Shown: positions 1 through 7,062, numbered from the stretch's first letter. The stretch is 9,552 nucleotides of DNA from Sulfurovum sp. (GCA_030626265.1 DAOUPF010000026.1:1-9552); one strand, 5' to 3'. Notes: generated by a model from the sequence alone, not told the origin. Numbers and translations: made by a program.

Positions 1-42
1 ACGTTGAAAACGCAGTATCCTTGGCCACTAGATGAAAGGGTC
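1..42 (-). tRNA. tRNA-Glu(UUC), 5' part, cut by window edge
   Basis: Read on the minus strand, the sequence gives an acceptor strand GACCCTT, then TC at positions 8-9, a D-arm (ATCTAGTGGCCAAGGAT), A26, an anticodon stem beginning CTGCG, and a loop TTTTCAA with anticodon TTC. This matches bacterial tRNA-Glu. The 3' half lies outside the window. It follows tRNA-Lys by 34 bases on the same strand and is probably processed from the same precursor. Confidence 0.92.
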
Positions 43-49
43 ATCTAGT
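27..49. repeat. Perfect 9-bp inverted repeat across the 5' end of tRNA-Glu
   Basis: Bases 27-35 (ACTAGATGA) and 41-49 (TCATCTAGT) are exact reverse complements around a 5-base loop. On the transcribed minus strand one arm is leader plus the first two tRNA bases, and the other arm is D-arm sequence. The stem could therefore form in the precursor and compete with the tRNA fold. Confidence 0.8.
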
Positions 50-76
50 CCAAACAGTCATAAATTATTCGTCTCG

Positions 77-152
77 TGGTGACCCGTCTAGGATTCGAAC
101 CTAGGGCCCATTCCTTAAAAGGGAATTGCTCTACCAACTGAGCTAACAGGTC
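77..152 (-). tRNA. tRNA-Lys(UUU) with encoded CCA
   Basis: The minus-strand sequence folds as a complete cloverleaf. The acceptor GACCTGT pairs with ACGGGTC (one T-G pair). TA is at positions 8-9, and the D-arm GCTC/GAGC encloses AGTTGGTA. The anticodon stem ATTCC/GGAAT holds the loop CTTTTAA with anticodon TTT, and the T-arm CTAGG/CCTAG holds TTCGAAT. Discriminator A is followed by a genome-encoded CCA (77-79). It is the first gene behind the consensus promoter at 189-217 and precedes tRNA-Glu. Confidence 0.97.
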
Positions 153-188
153 ACAAAACTAAACCGCTATTCGGCTTAAGTGGGCAGA

Positions 189-217
189 ATTATAGCTTAT
201 AACTTTTGCTTTGTCAA
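189..217 (-). promoter_or_regulatory. Consensus sigma-70 promoter of the tRNA-Lys/tRNA-Glu unit
   Basis: The minus strand has TTGACA (217-212), a 17-base spacer, and TATAAT (194-189): both hexamers perfect with the ideal spacing. Transcription should start near 181-183, giving a leader of about 30 bases before tRNA-Lys. The bases after the -10 are GC-rich (TCTGCCC), as in discriminators of stringently controlled stable-RNA promoters. The -35 starts only a few bases after the pncC stop codon, so the tRNAs need not depend on pncC transcription. Confidence 0.85.
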
Positions 218-224
218 GGGTATT

Positions 225-701
225 TTAGAATTTTATTAAATTTTTTTCTAAAAGGCTGATTGCAGTGTCTGTGGCTAGCCTCTGGATAGCCTCTCTATCC
301 CCGTTAAACAGGTACTTTTTGACAATTATATCTTGAATTGTCAATATGCCTATATATACAGTTCCTACAGGTTTTGACTCTGTACCACCATCAGGTCCAG
401 CTATTCCACTGACTGCTATGGCGTAGTCACTTTGGGCTTTTTGTGATATACCCTTTAGCATATCTTCTACACACTCTGAACTAACAGCACCAAAGTCATC
501 CAACACTTCAGAACTAACACCTAGCCATAGATGTTTGATATCATTGGAATATGTCACACATGAGCCGTTAAATACTGATGATACTCCAGAGATAGCAGTA
601 AATGCAGCAGCTATCCTGCCTCCTGTGCAGCTCTCTGCAAATGAGATAGTCTGGTTGTTGTCTTCTAGAGTTTGGATGATTTTTATTAGTTTTGTTTTCA
701 T
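225..701 (-). CDS. pncC: CinA C-terminal-domain protein, nicotinamide-nucleotide amidohydrolase (PncC type)
   Basis: The 158-residue protein is the stand-alone CinA C-terminal domain, whose characterised members deamidate NMN to nicotinate mononucleotide in pyridine-nucleotide recycling in the cytoplasm. Visible family marks are ESCTGGRIAAA (23-33), a block with Phe-x-Gly and VTYSNDIK (49-56) followed by LGV, and AVSGIAGPDGG (96-106) with PVGTVYIG (111-118). The length fits the one-domain form; there is no N-terminal MoCF-like domain. I chose the ATG at 701 because alignable sequence begins there. An upstream in-frame ATG at 773 would add 24 residues of unrelated, basic sequence. No clear Shine-Dalgarno precedes 701, but an extended -10 ends 7 bases before it. 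It is divergent from ileS and runs toward the tRNA genes. Confidence 0.88.
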   Translation of the reverse strand: MKTKLIKIIQTLEDNNQTISFAESCTGGRIAAAFTAISGVSSVFNGSCVTYSNDIKHLWLGVSSEVLDDFGAVSSECVEDMLKGISQKAQSDYAIAVSGIAGPDGGTESKPVGTVYIGILTIQDIIVKKYLFNGDREAIQRLATDTAISLLEKNLIKF

Positions 702-708
702 AGTAGTT

Positions 709-717
709 ATTATAGCA
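709..717 (-). promoter_or_regulatory. Putative extended -10 element for pncC
   Basis: The minus strand reads TGC-TATAAT, a perfect extended -10 (TGn plus TATAAT). Its last base is 7 bases before the A of the chosen pncC ATG (701). A start at the usual distance would leave almost no 5' leader. No convincing -35 is seen. The call rests on motif and position alone. Confidence 0.45.
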
Positions 718-762
718 CAATGATTCATTGGCATGTTTTTCCTGCTTTTAGGGCTTTTTGGA

Positions 763-768
763 TATAAT
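763..768 (+). promoter_or_regulatory. Putative -10 of the ileS-gatA-guaB operon promoter
   Basis: TATAAT lies 33 bases before the ileS ATG, preceded by T-rich tracts (CTTTTAGGGCTTTTTGG) and lacking a good -35. This is the usual look of Campylobacterota housekeeping promoters. A second TATAAT at 779-784 is too close to the Shine-Dalgarno AAGAGG (785-790) to be the more likely -10. Confidence 0.6.
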
Positions 769-801
769 CGCACAATTTTATAATAAGAGGCTAATACAAT
801 T

Positions 802-3552
802 ATGGATTACAAAGATACACTCCTACTTCCTAAAACACAATTCCCAATGAGAGGGAATCTCCCGACTAATGAACCTATACGATATAAGAAATGGTTTGAT
901 GAAGATATCTATGAACAGATGAAGAGCAAAAGAGAGGGATGTGAGGCGTTTACTCTACATGATGGCCCTCCGTATGCCAATGGTGACATCCATATAGGAC
1001 ATGCACTAAACAAGATTTTAAAAGATATTATTGTCAAGTACCACTATTTTCAGGGTAAGTCAGTTCGGTATACTCCAGGTTGGGATTGTCATGGTTTGCC
1101 AATAGAGCAAAAAGTAGAAGAGAAGATAGGTAAGCCTAAAAAAGAAGCTATGCCAGTATCTCAGTTTCGTTCACTATGCCGTGAACATGCAGCCAAGTTT
1201 ATTGACTTGCAGAGAGAGGGCTTCAAGGCTCTAGGTATCATAGGAGACTGGAAAAATCCATATGTCACTATGGACTTCAAGTTTGAGGCAAATATCTATA
1301 GGACACTCTGTGAAGTAGCTCAAAAGGGTCTGTTGGTAGAGAGACACAAGCCGATATTTTGGTCATGGGCTGCTAGGACTGCACTAGCTGATGCGGAGGT
1401 GGAGTATGAGGACAAAGAGGACTACTCTATCTATGTACATTTTGAGCTAGCTGATGCTGCTAAAGAGAAGCTAGGAGTAGAGGGCAAGGCTGGTATAGTC
1501 ATCTGGACTACTACACCATGGACTTTGCCATCAAACACAGGTATAGCTCTCAACCCAGAGGAGATGTATGTCCTGACAGATGATGGGCATATCATAGCTG
1601 AGGCTAGATTTGAGGCTATGGTCGAGGAGGGTGTCGTCTCTGGTCACGCTAGCAGAAAGATAGCCGCTACAGAGATGGAAAAACTCCTAGCTATCAACCC
1701 AGTCAATGGTCGTACCTCTACAGTGGTACTAGGTGAACATGTGCTCATGGATGGTGGTACAGGGTGTGTACATACAGCCCCTGGTCATGGAGAAGAGGAT
1801 TATCGTGTAGGTCTCAAGTATGCCCTTGAGGTGGTGATGCCTGTAGATGAGAGAGGCTGTTATGATGAGTCAGTCAAGGGTCTCAATCTACTGCCAAATC
1901 CTGATGAGTTTGTAGGTATGCATATATTTAAAGCAAATGAACCGATATTAGAGATACTAGGTGACTCACTACTAAAGCAGAGTAAGTTTATCCACTCATA
2001 TCCACACTGTTGGAGGACTAAAAAACCTCTCATATATAGAGCGACAAATCAGTGGTTTATCGCTATGGATGAGAAGACAGATAGTCTAGATGGCACTCTG
2101 AGAGATGTAGCACTAGGTGGCATAGAGAGTGTAGATTTCTACCCTAAAAGCTCCAAAAACAGACTCAACCCTATGATAGAGGGACGACCAGACTGGTGTA
2201 TCTCTCGTCAACGCTCATGGGGTGTACCTATAGCGTTTTTTAGGGTCAAGAGCACAAAAGAGGTGATATTTGATACCGCTGTGATAGAGCATATAGCTGG
2301 GCTGTTTGATATACATGGTGCAGATGCATGGGACTCTATGTCCAACGCAGAGCTACTACCAGCTGATAGCGGATACAACCCTGATGACCTAGAGAAGATA
2401 GATGACATACTAGATGTATGGTTTGATAGTGGCTCTACATGGAATGCAGTACTCGAGAGCGGCAACTATGACGCTGGCAAATACCCTGCCGATATGTACC
2501 TAGAGGGTAGTGATCAGCATAGAGGGTGGTTCCAGAGCTCACTACTACTGAGCTCTGTGGTCAACGGTCATCCTCCATACAAGTCTATACTCACGCATGG
2601 CTTTACCGTAGATGAGAAGGGCGAGAAGATGTCCAAATCCAAGGGCAATGTAATGGCCCCTCAGAAAGTCACACAGCAGTATGGCTCTGAGATACTCCGC
2701 CTATGGGTGGCTCTCAGTGACTACCAAGGTGATCTCAAGATATCTGATGGCATACTAAAACAGACTGCAGAGCAGTATAGAAAGATACGAAATACATTTA
2801 GGTTTCTACTAGCAAATGTGGATGACCTCGATGCTATCGTAGCTCCAGAGGCGTATGGTGAGCTAGATAGATGGATACTCATCAAAGCAAGAGCGGTACT
2901 GACCGAGGTCAAAGCCAACTTTGACGGGTATGATTTCCTCCGTGGATTTGCTATACTCAACCACTTTATCACCAATGAGCTATCTGGTATCTATATGGAT
3001 ATCACCAAAGATAGACTCTACTGCGAAGCCAAAGATAGTACCACCAGAAGAGCCACTCAGTCAGCCATGGCACTCATATCCAAGTCTATGCTAGCCCTCA
3101 TAGCTCCTGTACTCACATACACAGCTGATGAGATACTTGACTATGCTCCTGCTATATTTAAGGGTGAGATACAGAGTGTATTTGACTTAGTGTATACAGA
3201 GCTACCAGAGGTGGCAGAGAGCTTCGATGATGCAGTGTTGATAGAGGCTAGAGAGAAGTTCTCAGAGGCAGTAGACAAGCTCAAAAAAGAGAAGCTCATG
3301 AAATCTACACTAGAGGTAGAGATAGCGGGAGATGTAGGCAACTTTGCTATCAAAGACTCAAAAGACCTAGAGGATTGGTTCGTAGTATCAGCTATCCAGT
3401 CTGAGTGCGATGGTGAACAGATGGCTAGCTTTGATGTCGATGGTATGACATTTACCGTACACAAAGCACAGCAGTCCAAATGCCCAAGATGCTGGAGATT
3501 TACCTCAGCAGACACAGAGACAGCCTGCCCACGCTGTGCCGAGGTAGTCTAA
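802..3552 (+). CDS. ileS: Isoleucyl-tRNA synthetase
   Basis: A 916-residue class I aminoacyl-tRNA synthetase that charges tRNA-Ile in the cytoplasm. It carries the HIGH signature (64-67, in GDIHIGHALNK) and KMSKS (609-613) of the Rossmann catalytic domain. The inserted editing (CP1) domain shows WTTTPWTLPSN (from 235) and GTGCVHTAPGHG (from 319), and removes misactivated valine in this family. The C-terminus has a zinc-binding Cys set, CPRC at 894-897 and 909-912, typical of the bacterial form. Length is normal for the family and the frame is intact. ATG 802 has AAGAGG upstream at 785-790. It is the first gene of a tightly spaced operon, and its TAA directly abuts the ATG of the next gene. 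Confidence 0.98.
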   Translation: MDYKDTLLLPKTQFPMRGNLPTNEPIRYKKWFDEDIYEQMKSKREGCEAFTLHDGPPYANGDIHIGHALNKILKDIIVKYHYFQGKSVRYTPGWDCHGLPIEQKVEEKIGKPKKEAMPVSQFRSLCREHAAKFIDLQREGFKALGIIGDWKNPYVTMDFKFEANIYRTLCEVAQKGLLVERHKPIFWSWAARTALADAEVEYEDKEDYSIYVHFELADAAKEKLGVEGKAGIVIWTTTPWTLPSNTGIALNPEEMYVLTDDGHIIAEARFEAMVEEGVVSGHASRKIAATEMEKLLAINPVNGRTSTVVLGEHVLMDGGTGCVHTAPGHGEEDYRVGLKYALEVVMPVDERGCYDESVKGLNLLPNPDEFVGMHIFKANEPILEILGDSLLKQSKFIHSYPHCWRTKKPLIYRATNQWFIAMDEKTDSLDGTLRDVALGGIESVDFYPKSSKNRLNPMIEGRPDWCISRQRSWGVPIAFFRVKSTKEVIFDTAVIEHIAGLFDIHGADAWDSMSNAELLPADSGYNPDDLEKIDDILDVWFDSGSTWNAVLESGNYDAGKYPADMYLEGSDQHRGWFQSSLLLSSVVNGHPPYKSILTHGFTVDEKGEKMSKSKGNVMAPQKVTQQYGSEILRLWVALSDYQGDLKISDGILKQTAEQYRKIRNTFRFLLANVDDLDAIVAPEAYGELDRWILIKARAVLTEVKANFDGYDFLRGFAILNHFITNELSGIYMDITKDRLYCEAKDSTTRRATQSAMALISKSMLALIAPVLTYTADEILDYAPAIFKGEIQSVFDLVYTELPEVAESFDDAVLIEAREKFSEAVDKLKKEKLMKSTLEVEIAGDVGNFAIKDSKDLEDWFVVSAIQSECDGEQMASFDVDGMTFTVHKAQQSKCPRCWRFTSADTETACPRCAEVV

Positions 3553-3690
3553 ATGTTCGACATGACCCAACCCATCCAGATGCCAGTCATCATAGGATCT
3601 ATAGTTTTTATATTTGGACTTGTTGGCGTTGGACTGTGGGTTGTGGCTTATTATAAAAAAAGATTAAAGATAGATAGAGAGGATACATAG
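3553..3690 (+). CDS. Small single-pass membrane protein (45 aa) between ileS and gatA
   Basis: The ORF encodes 45 residues: a short polar N-terminus ([11 protein letters not shown]), one hydrophobic helix at about residues 11-34 ([20 protein letters not shown]), and a basic tail with [11 protein letters not shown]. By the positive-inside rule the tail should be cytoplasmic. The evidence for a real gene is positional. Its ATG directly follows the ileS TAA, GAGG sits 8 bases upstream inside the ileS end, and its TAG shares one base with the GTG of gatA. From memory, Campylobacter jejuni has a small membrane-protein gene at the same place (Cj1060c); I could not check this. No function is known to me. 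A cytochrome-oxidase-like small subunit or a membrane tether are guesses only. Confidence 0.75.
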   Translation: MFDMTQPIQMPVIIGSIVFIFGLVGVGLWVVAYYKKRLKIDREDT

Positions 3691-5036
3691 TGATAACACT
3701 AAAAGAAGCATTGAGTAAAACTCCTGAAGAGATGGCAGATATACGAGCTGAGATAGAGCAGGTAGCTAAGTCTAGTGATCTTAATGCCTATATAGATTTT
3801 GAGAGCTCGGGTGAGGGGATACCGATACTTCTCAAAGATAATATCCAAGTCAATGGTTGGAGTGTAACAAGTGGCTCGAACATACTCCAAGGGTATGTAG
3901 CACCATATGATGCAACAGTAGTAACCAATATGAAGTCCAAAGGTTTGGCTCCTTTTGGTAGGGCAAATATGGATGAGTTTGCTATGGGTTCTACTACCGA
4001 GAGTAGCTTTTATGGAGTGACTAAAAATCCTCATGACCCTAGTAGAGTACCTGGAGGTTCATCAGGTGGCTCAGCTGCTGCGGTGGCTGCTGGTATCGCT
4101 ATAGCAGCACTAGGTTCCGATACTGGTGGTTCTGTGCGTCAGCCAGCTGCGTACTGTGGTGTGGTTGGATTCAAGCCTACTTATGGACGGGTGAGTCGTT
4201 TTGGACTTTCAGCGTATGCTTCTAGTCTAGATCAGATAGGGCCAATTACGCAAAATGTAGAAGATGCAGCTATCCTATATGATGCTATCAAAGGGCATGA
4301 CCCAAAAGACTCTACAAGTGCCCAGTTTGAGATAGAAGATATAGCAAATAATATGGATAGTGATAGAAAGCTCACCATAGCAGTCATAGATAACTACATC
4401 TCCCAAGCAGATGAGGATATCCAAAAAGCATATGCAAAGACTGTAGAAGCATTGCAAAATGCAGGGCATACTATAGTACATAAAAATATGACCAACACCA
4501 AATACGACATAGCCACATAGTATATCGTTGCCACTGCAGAGGCAGCTACTAACCTAGCTCGACTAGATGGCGTGAGATATGGAAAACGAGCTGCAGACCC
4601 TAAAAATCTAGAAGAGTTGTATTTTAACACTAGATCTGAGGGTTTCGGTGAAGAGGTCAAGAGACGGATACTTTTGGGTAACTTTGTACTCTCAAGCGGC
4701 TATTATGATGCGTATTATCTCAAAGCACAAAATGTTCGTCACTTGATTCGTAATGAATTTAATGCTATATTTGAAGAGGCGGATCTCATACTCTCTCCAG
4801 TAGCTCCTAGTGTAGCTCCAAAGATAGGAGAAATTGAGGATCCACTAGAGATGTACAAGAGTGATATGTATACTATCGCTATCAATCTAGCGGGACTACC
4901 AGCTATCTCTATACCAGTTGGTAAAAATGCTGATGGTATGCCTATAGGATTACAGCTGATAGCTAAGGCATTTGATGAGAAAGTACTTTTAGATGGTGCT
5001 TTGAGTATGGAAAAAGCAGTAAATTATACCAAGTAA
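3690..5036 (+). pseudogene. gatA: GatA, amidase subunit of the GatCAB amidotransferase, interrupted by an in-frame amber codon
   Basis: GatA releases ammonia from glutamine so that GatCAB can convert Glu-tRNA-Gln and Asp-tRNA-Asn to the correct species. The start is GTG 3690, with AGAGAGG upstream, overlapping the previous stop codon by one base. The amidase-signature core is complete: Lys49 (in ILLKDN), Ser124 (in [10 protein letters not shown]) and Ser148 (in [11 protein letters not shown]). Their spacing of 75 and 24 residues agrees with the catalytic Lys-Ser-Ser triad of the family. Codon 277 is TAG, but the same frame continues with [21 protein letters not shown] and ends at a TAA at 5034-5036, giving about 448 codons, a normal GatA length. 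No frameshift is present. A restart at GTG 4572 has no visible Shine-Dalgarno. It may be a sequencing error, a true nonsense mutation, or a read-through site. Confidence 0.93.
4518..4520 (+). other. In-frame TAG within gatA (codon 277)
   Basis: The context reads K-Y-D-I-A-T-[TAG]-Y-I-V-A-T-A-E-A. GatA proteins usually have a Tyr-Tyr pair here (ATYY-like), so the likely ancestral codon is TAT or TAC, one third-position change from TAG. The sequence on both sides stays in a single frame and keeps family-like residues, so only this codon is abnormal. Confidence 0.9.
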
Positions 5037-5045
5037 GGGGTTATT

Positions 5046-6491
5046 ATGAATATCAAAAAAAGAGCATTGACATTTGAAGATGTATTGTTAGTACCACAGC
5101 ATTCACTAGTGTTACCAAAAGAAGTTTCTATCATGAGTAAGCTCACAAAAAGAGTAACTCTCAACACCCCTATAGTATCTGCTGCGATGGATACAGTCAC
5201 AGAGTACAAGGCTGCAATAGCCATGGCTCATCTAGGTGGCATAGGTATCATTCATAAAAATATGGATATAGCCACACAAGCAAAGCAGATAAGCAAGGTA
5301 AAGAAATCAGAGAGTGGTATCATCATAGACCCTATCTATGTAGCTCCAGATAAAGTAGTAGGAGAAGCAGAAGCTCTCATGGCTGAGTATAGGATATCTG
5401 GTGTGCCTGTAGTAGATCCTGATATGAAGCTTGTAGGTATCATCACCAATCGTGATATGCGTTTCATTACTGATATGAGTCTCATCATATCTGATGTGAT
5501 GACCAAAGCCCCTCTCGTGACTGCAAAGCCAGGCATCACTCTAGATGATGCAGCAAAGATACTCCAAGAGCATAAGATAGAGAAACTACCTATCGTAGAT
5601 GATGACAATGTACTCCAAGGGCTAGTCACCATCAAAGATATAGAAAAGAGAGAGAAGTTTCCAAATGCCAACAAAGATAATCATGGAAGACTAAGAGTAG
5701 GAGCAGCTATCGGAGTAGGACAGCTAGATCGTGCAACTGCTCTAGTAGAGGCAGGGGCTGATGTGCTAGTACTAGACTCTGCACATGGACACTCACAAGG
5801 TATCATAGATACACTCAAACTCATCAAAAAAGAGTTAGATGTAGATGTCATAGCTGGCAATATAGCTAGTGCCGCCGCAGCCATAGACCTCATAGAAGCA
5901 GGTGCTGATGCAGTCAAGGTAGGTATCGGACCAGGCTCTATCTGTACGACTCGTATAGTAGCTGGAGTTGGTGTACCACAAATCTCTGCTATAGATGAGG
6001 TAGCCCAAGTTGCCAATCCTCTGGGCGTACCTGTCATCGCTGATGGTGGTATCAAGTACTCTGGAGATGTAGCCAAAGCCCTAGCTGTGGGAGCAAGTTC
6101 AGTGATGCTAGGCTCTGCACTAGCAGGTACTTACGAGGCTCCTGGTGAAATGATACTATTCAACGGTAGACAGTTCAAAGAGTACAGAGGTATGGGAAGT
6201 ATCGGTGCTATGAATCAAGGAAGCACAGATAGATATTTCCAAGAGGGCACAGCAGCAGACAAGCTAGTACCAGAGGGAATAGAGGGCAGAGTCCCATATA
6301 GAGGGCGTATCGGAGATGTAGTACACCAGATGATAGGTGGACTTAGATCTTCTATGGGCTATTGTGGTTCTGAGTCTATACCAGTATTTTGGGAGAAGGC
6401 TGAGTTTGTGGAGATTACATCTGCAGGATTGAGAGAGAGTCATGTGCATGATGTGACTATTACTAAAGAATCACCTAATTATCATGGATGA
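5046..6491 (+). CDS. guaB: Inosine-5'-monophosphate dehydrogenase
   Basis: A 481-residue IMP dehydrogenase, which oxidises IMP to XMP with NAD+, the committed step of GTP synthesis. The TIM-barrel start is seen in [13 protein letters not shown] (8-20). A pair of CBS domains occupies about 93-205 ([10 protein letters not shown] and [12 protein letters not shown] are the conserved strands). DSAHGHS (244-250) and [11 protein letters not shown] (293-303) follow, with catalytic Cys300. The mobile flap has the Arg-Tyr pair R396-Y397 in GSTDRYFQ, then EGRVPYRG. Length is normal. ATG 5046 has AGGGG about 6 bases upstream and lies 9 bases after the gatA stop. The last codons and the TGA are inside a 12-bp inverted repeat that also covers the next gene's Shine-Dalgarno. 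Confidence 0.98.
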   Translation: MNIKKRALTFEDVLLVPQHSLVLPKEVSIMSKLTKRVTLNTPIVSAAMDTVTEYKAAIAMAHLGGIGIIHKNMDIATQAKQISKVKKSESGIIIDPIYVAPDKVVGEAEALMAEYRISGVPVVDPDMKLVGIITNRDMRFITDMSLIISDVMTKAPLVTAKPGITLDDAAKILQEHKIEKLPIVDDDNVLQGLVTIKDIEKREKFPNANKDNHGRLRVGAAIGVGQLDRATALVEAGADVLVLDSAHGHSQGIIDTLKLIKKELDVDVIAGNIASAAAAIDLIEAGADAVKVGIGPGSICTTRIVAGVGVPQISAIDEVAQVANPLGVPVIADGGIKYSGDVAKALAVGASSVMLGSALAGTYEAPGEMILFNGRQFKEYRGMGSIGAMNQGSTDRYFQEGTAADKLVPEGIEGRVPYRGRIGDVVHQMIGGLRSSMGYCGSESIPVFWEKAEFVEITSAGLRESHVHDVTITKESPNYHG

Positions 6492-6500
6492 TAATTAGGT
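6473..6500 (+). promoter_or_regulatory. 12-bp hairpin spanning the guaB stop and the next gene's Shine-Dalgarno
   Basis: ACCTAATTATCA (6473-6484) and TGATAATTAGGT (6489-6500) are perfect reverse complements around the loop TGGA. The guaB TGA (6489-6491) begins the second arm, and the TAGG that serves as Shine-Dalgarno for the ATG at 6507 ends it. No T-run follows on either strand, so this is not a typical intrinsic terminator. I infer a translational-coupling or mRNA-stability element. Confidence 0.6.
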
Positions 6501-6506
6501 ATAGCA

Positions 6507-6758
6507 ATGATATACAAAGCTATAAGTATATTTTTAGCTATTGTCTTATTATATTCCTTAGTATTATTGAGTTATCTTTATAACTCACCTTTATCATACT
6601 CTGAAATAGACTTAAATAGTAATGGGATCATAGGCTTTACAGAGGCATCTTATAGTTCAGAGATTGAGCAAAGAGAAGTCACTATTTTAGATAAAAAGTG
6701 TAAAGAGTATTATCACTTAAAGGATGGGCTAACAGGTGTTGTTAAATGTTATGAATAG
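6507..6758 (+). CDS. Small membrane-anchored EF-hand protein (83 aa)
   Basis: Residues 5-25 form one hydrophobic helix (AISIFLAIVLLYSLVLLSYL) that fits an uncleaved signal anchor. The rest, about 57 residues, should then face the periplasm. Residues 35-46, DLNSNGIIGFTE, match the 12-position EF-hand loop exactly (Asp1, Asn3, Asn5, Gly6, Ile8, Glu12), so calcium binding is likely. Only one loop is present, as in many bacterial calcium-binding proteins. Two cysteines (65 and 81) near the C-terminus could form a disulphide. The ATG lies 15 bases after the guaB stop, with TAGG seven bases upstream. Similar small EF-hand proteins occur in this phylum as far as I recall. I do not know the function. 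Confidence 0.8.
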   Translation: MIYKAISIFLAIVLLYSLVLLSYLYNSPLSYSEIDLNSNGIIGFTEASYSSEIEQREVTILDKKCKEYYHLKDGLTGVVKCYE

Positions 6759-7049
6759 CCTTCTCTCATTATTGTTATCATCATCCCGATGGTTATGACT
6801 ACTTCATCACAAACTACTTGTATTGCCAAAATCACCGTTAGGTGACCAGTCAAATCTAAGATACTTTTCTATCATCTTCGGAAGTGAATGCTTTAGCTTC
6901 ACCCAAAAAGTGTAATTATCATATAAATGTAGATGAGAGATGCACCTCTTGAAATCATGCAACCTTTTTGGTGGGACTGAAGTCTCCACTTCCTGTAGTT
7001 TTCATGGTACTCAGTAGCTCAGTTTAGTCTTTTTACGCCCTACACTAAA
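6759..7049. other. Long intergenic stretch without a supported gene
   Basis: This is most of a 332-base gap between the EF-hand gene and the antitoxin. I see no tRNA, no strong terminator and no insertion-sequence ends. A minus-strand frame (6989 to 6807, GTG start, 60 codons) has protein-like composition, for example SHLHLYDNYTFWVKLKHSL and RFDWSPNGDFGN, but no Shine-Dalgarno and no family I recognise. It could be a decayed gene fragment. A weak imperfect hairpin (GTGAA/TTCAC) lies at 6884-6902. Confidence 0.4.
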
Positions 7050-7062
7050 ATTATGCTATAAT
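7050..7062 (+). promoter_or_regulatory. Toxin-antitoxin promoter with a palindrome over the -10
   Basis: TGC-TATAAT (7054-7062) is a perfect extended -10, 28 bases before the antitoxin ATG; no good -35 is visible. The -10 is half of an inverted repeat ATTAT-GCT-ATAAT (7050-7062). Type II toxin-antitoxin operons are usually repressed by their own products at palindromes overlapping the promoter. This repeat is therefore a candidate operator, although so AT-rich a short palindrome could be chance. Confidence 0.55.

Noticed and set aside
535..723. Plus-strand 62-codon frame opposite pncC
   Set aside because: It is antisense to a well-supported gene, with no Shine-Dalgarno and no recognisable family.
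2208..3515. Three minus-strand frames of 84-124 codons inside ileS
   Set aside because: They are Ser-rich shadows of ileS codons, have no start signals, and lie entirely within a conserved coding gene.
4518..4520. Pyrrolysine insertion at the gatA TAG
   Set aside because: The expected residue is Tyr, the lineage is not known to carry pyl genes, and nothing in the window supports such a system.
4572..5036. Stand-alone gene for the second half of gatA from GTG 4572
   Set aside because: No ribosome-binding site is visible, conserved GatA sequence extends upstream of this GTG to the TAG, and the frame is continuous. It is better treated as the rest of one interrupted gene.
5336..6076. Minus-strand frames of 112 and 131 codons inside guaB
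   Set aside because: Their low-complexity Ser/Ala/Thr composition comes from the complementary strand of guaB. There is no independent evidence for them.
6473..6500. Intrinsic terminator after guaB
   Set aside because: The stem is perfect but AT-rich and no T-run follows it on either strand. A coupling or stability role fits better.
6884..6902. Hairpin GTGAA/TTCAC as a terminator or small RNA
   Set aside because: The stem is short and bulged, with no T-run, and is within chance expectation for this composition.
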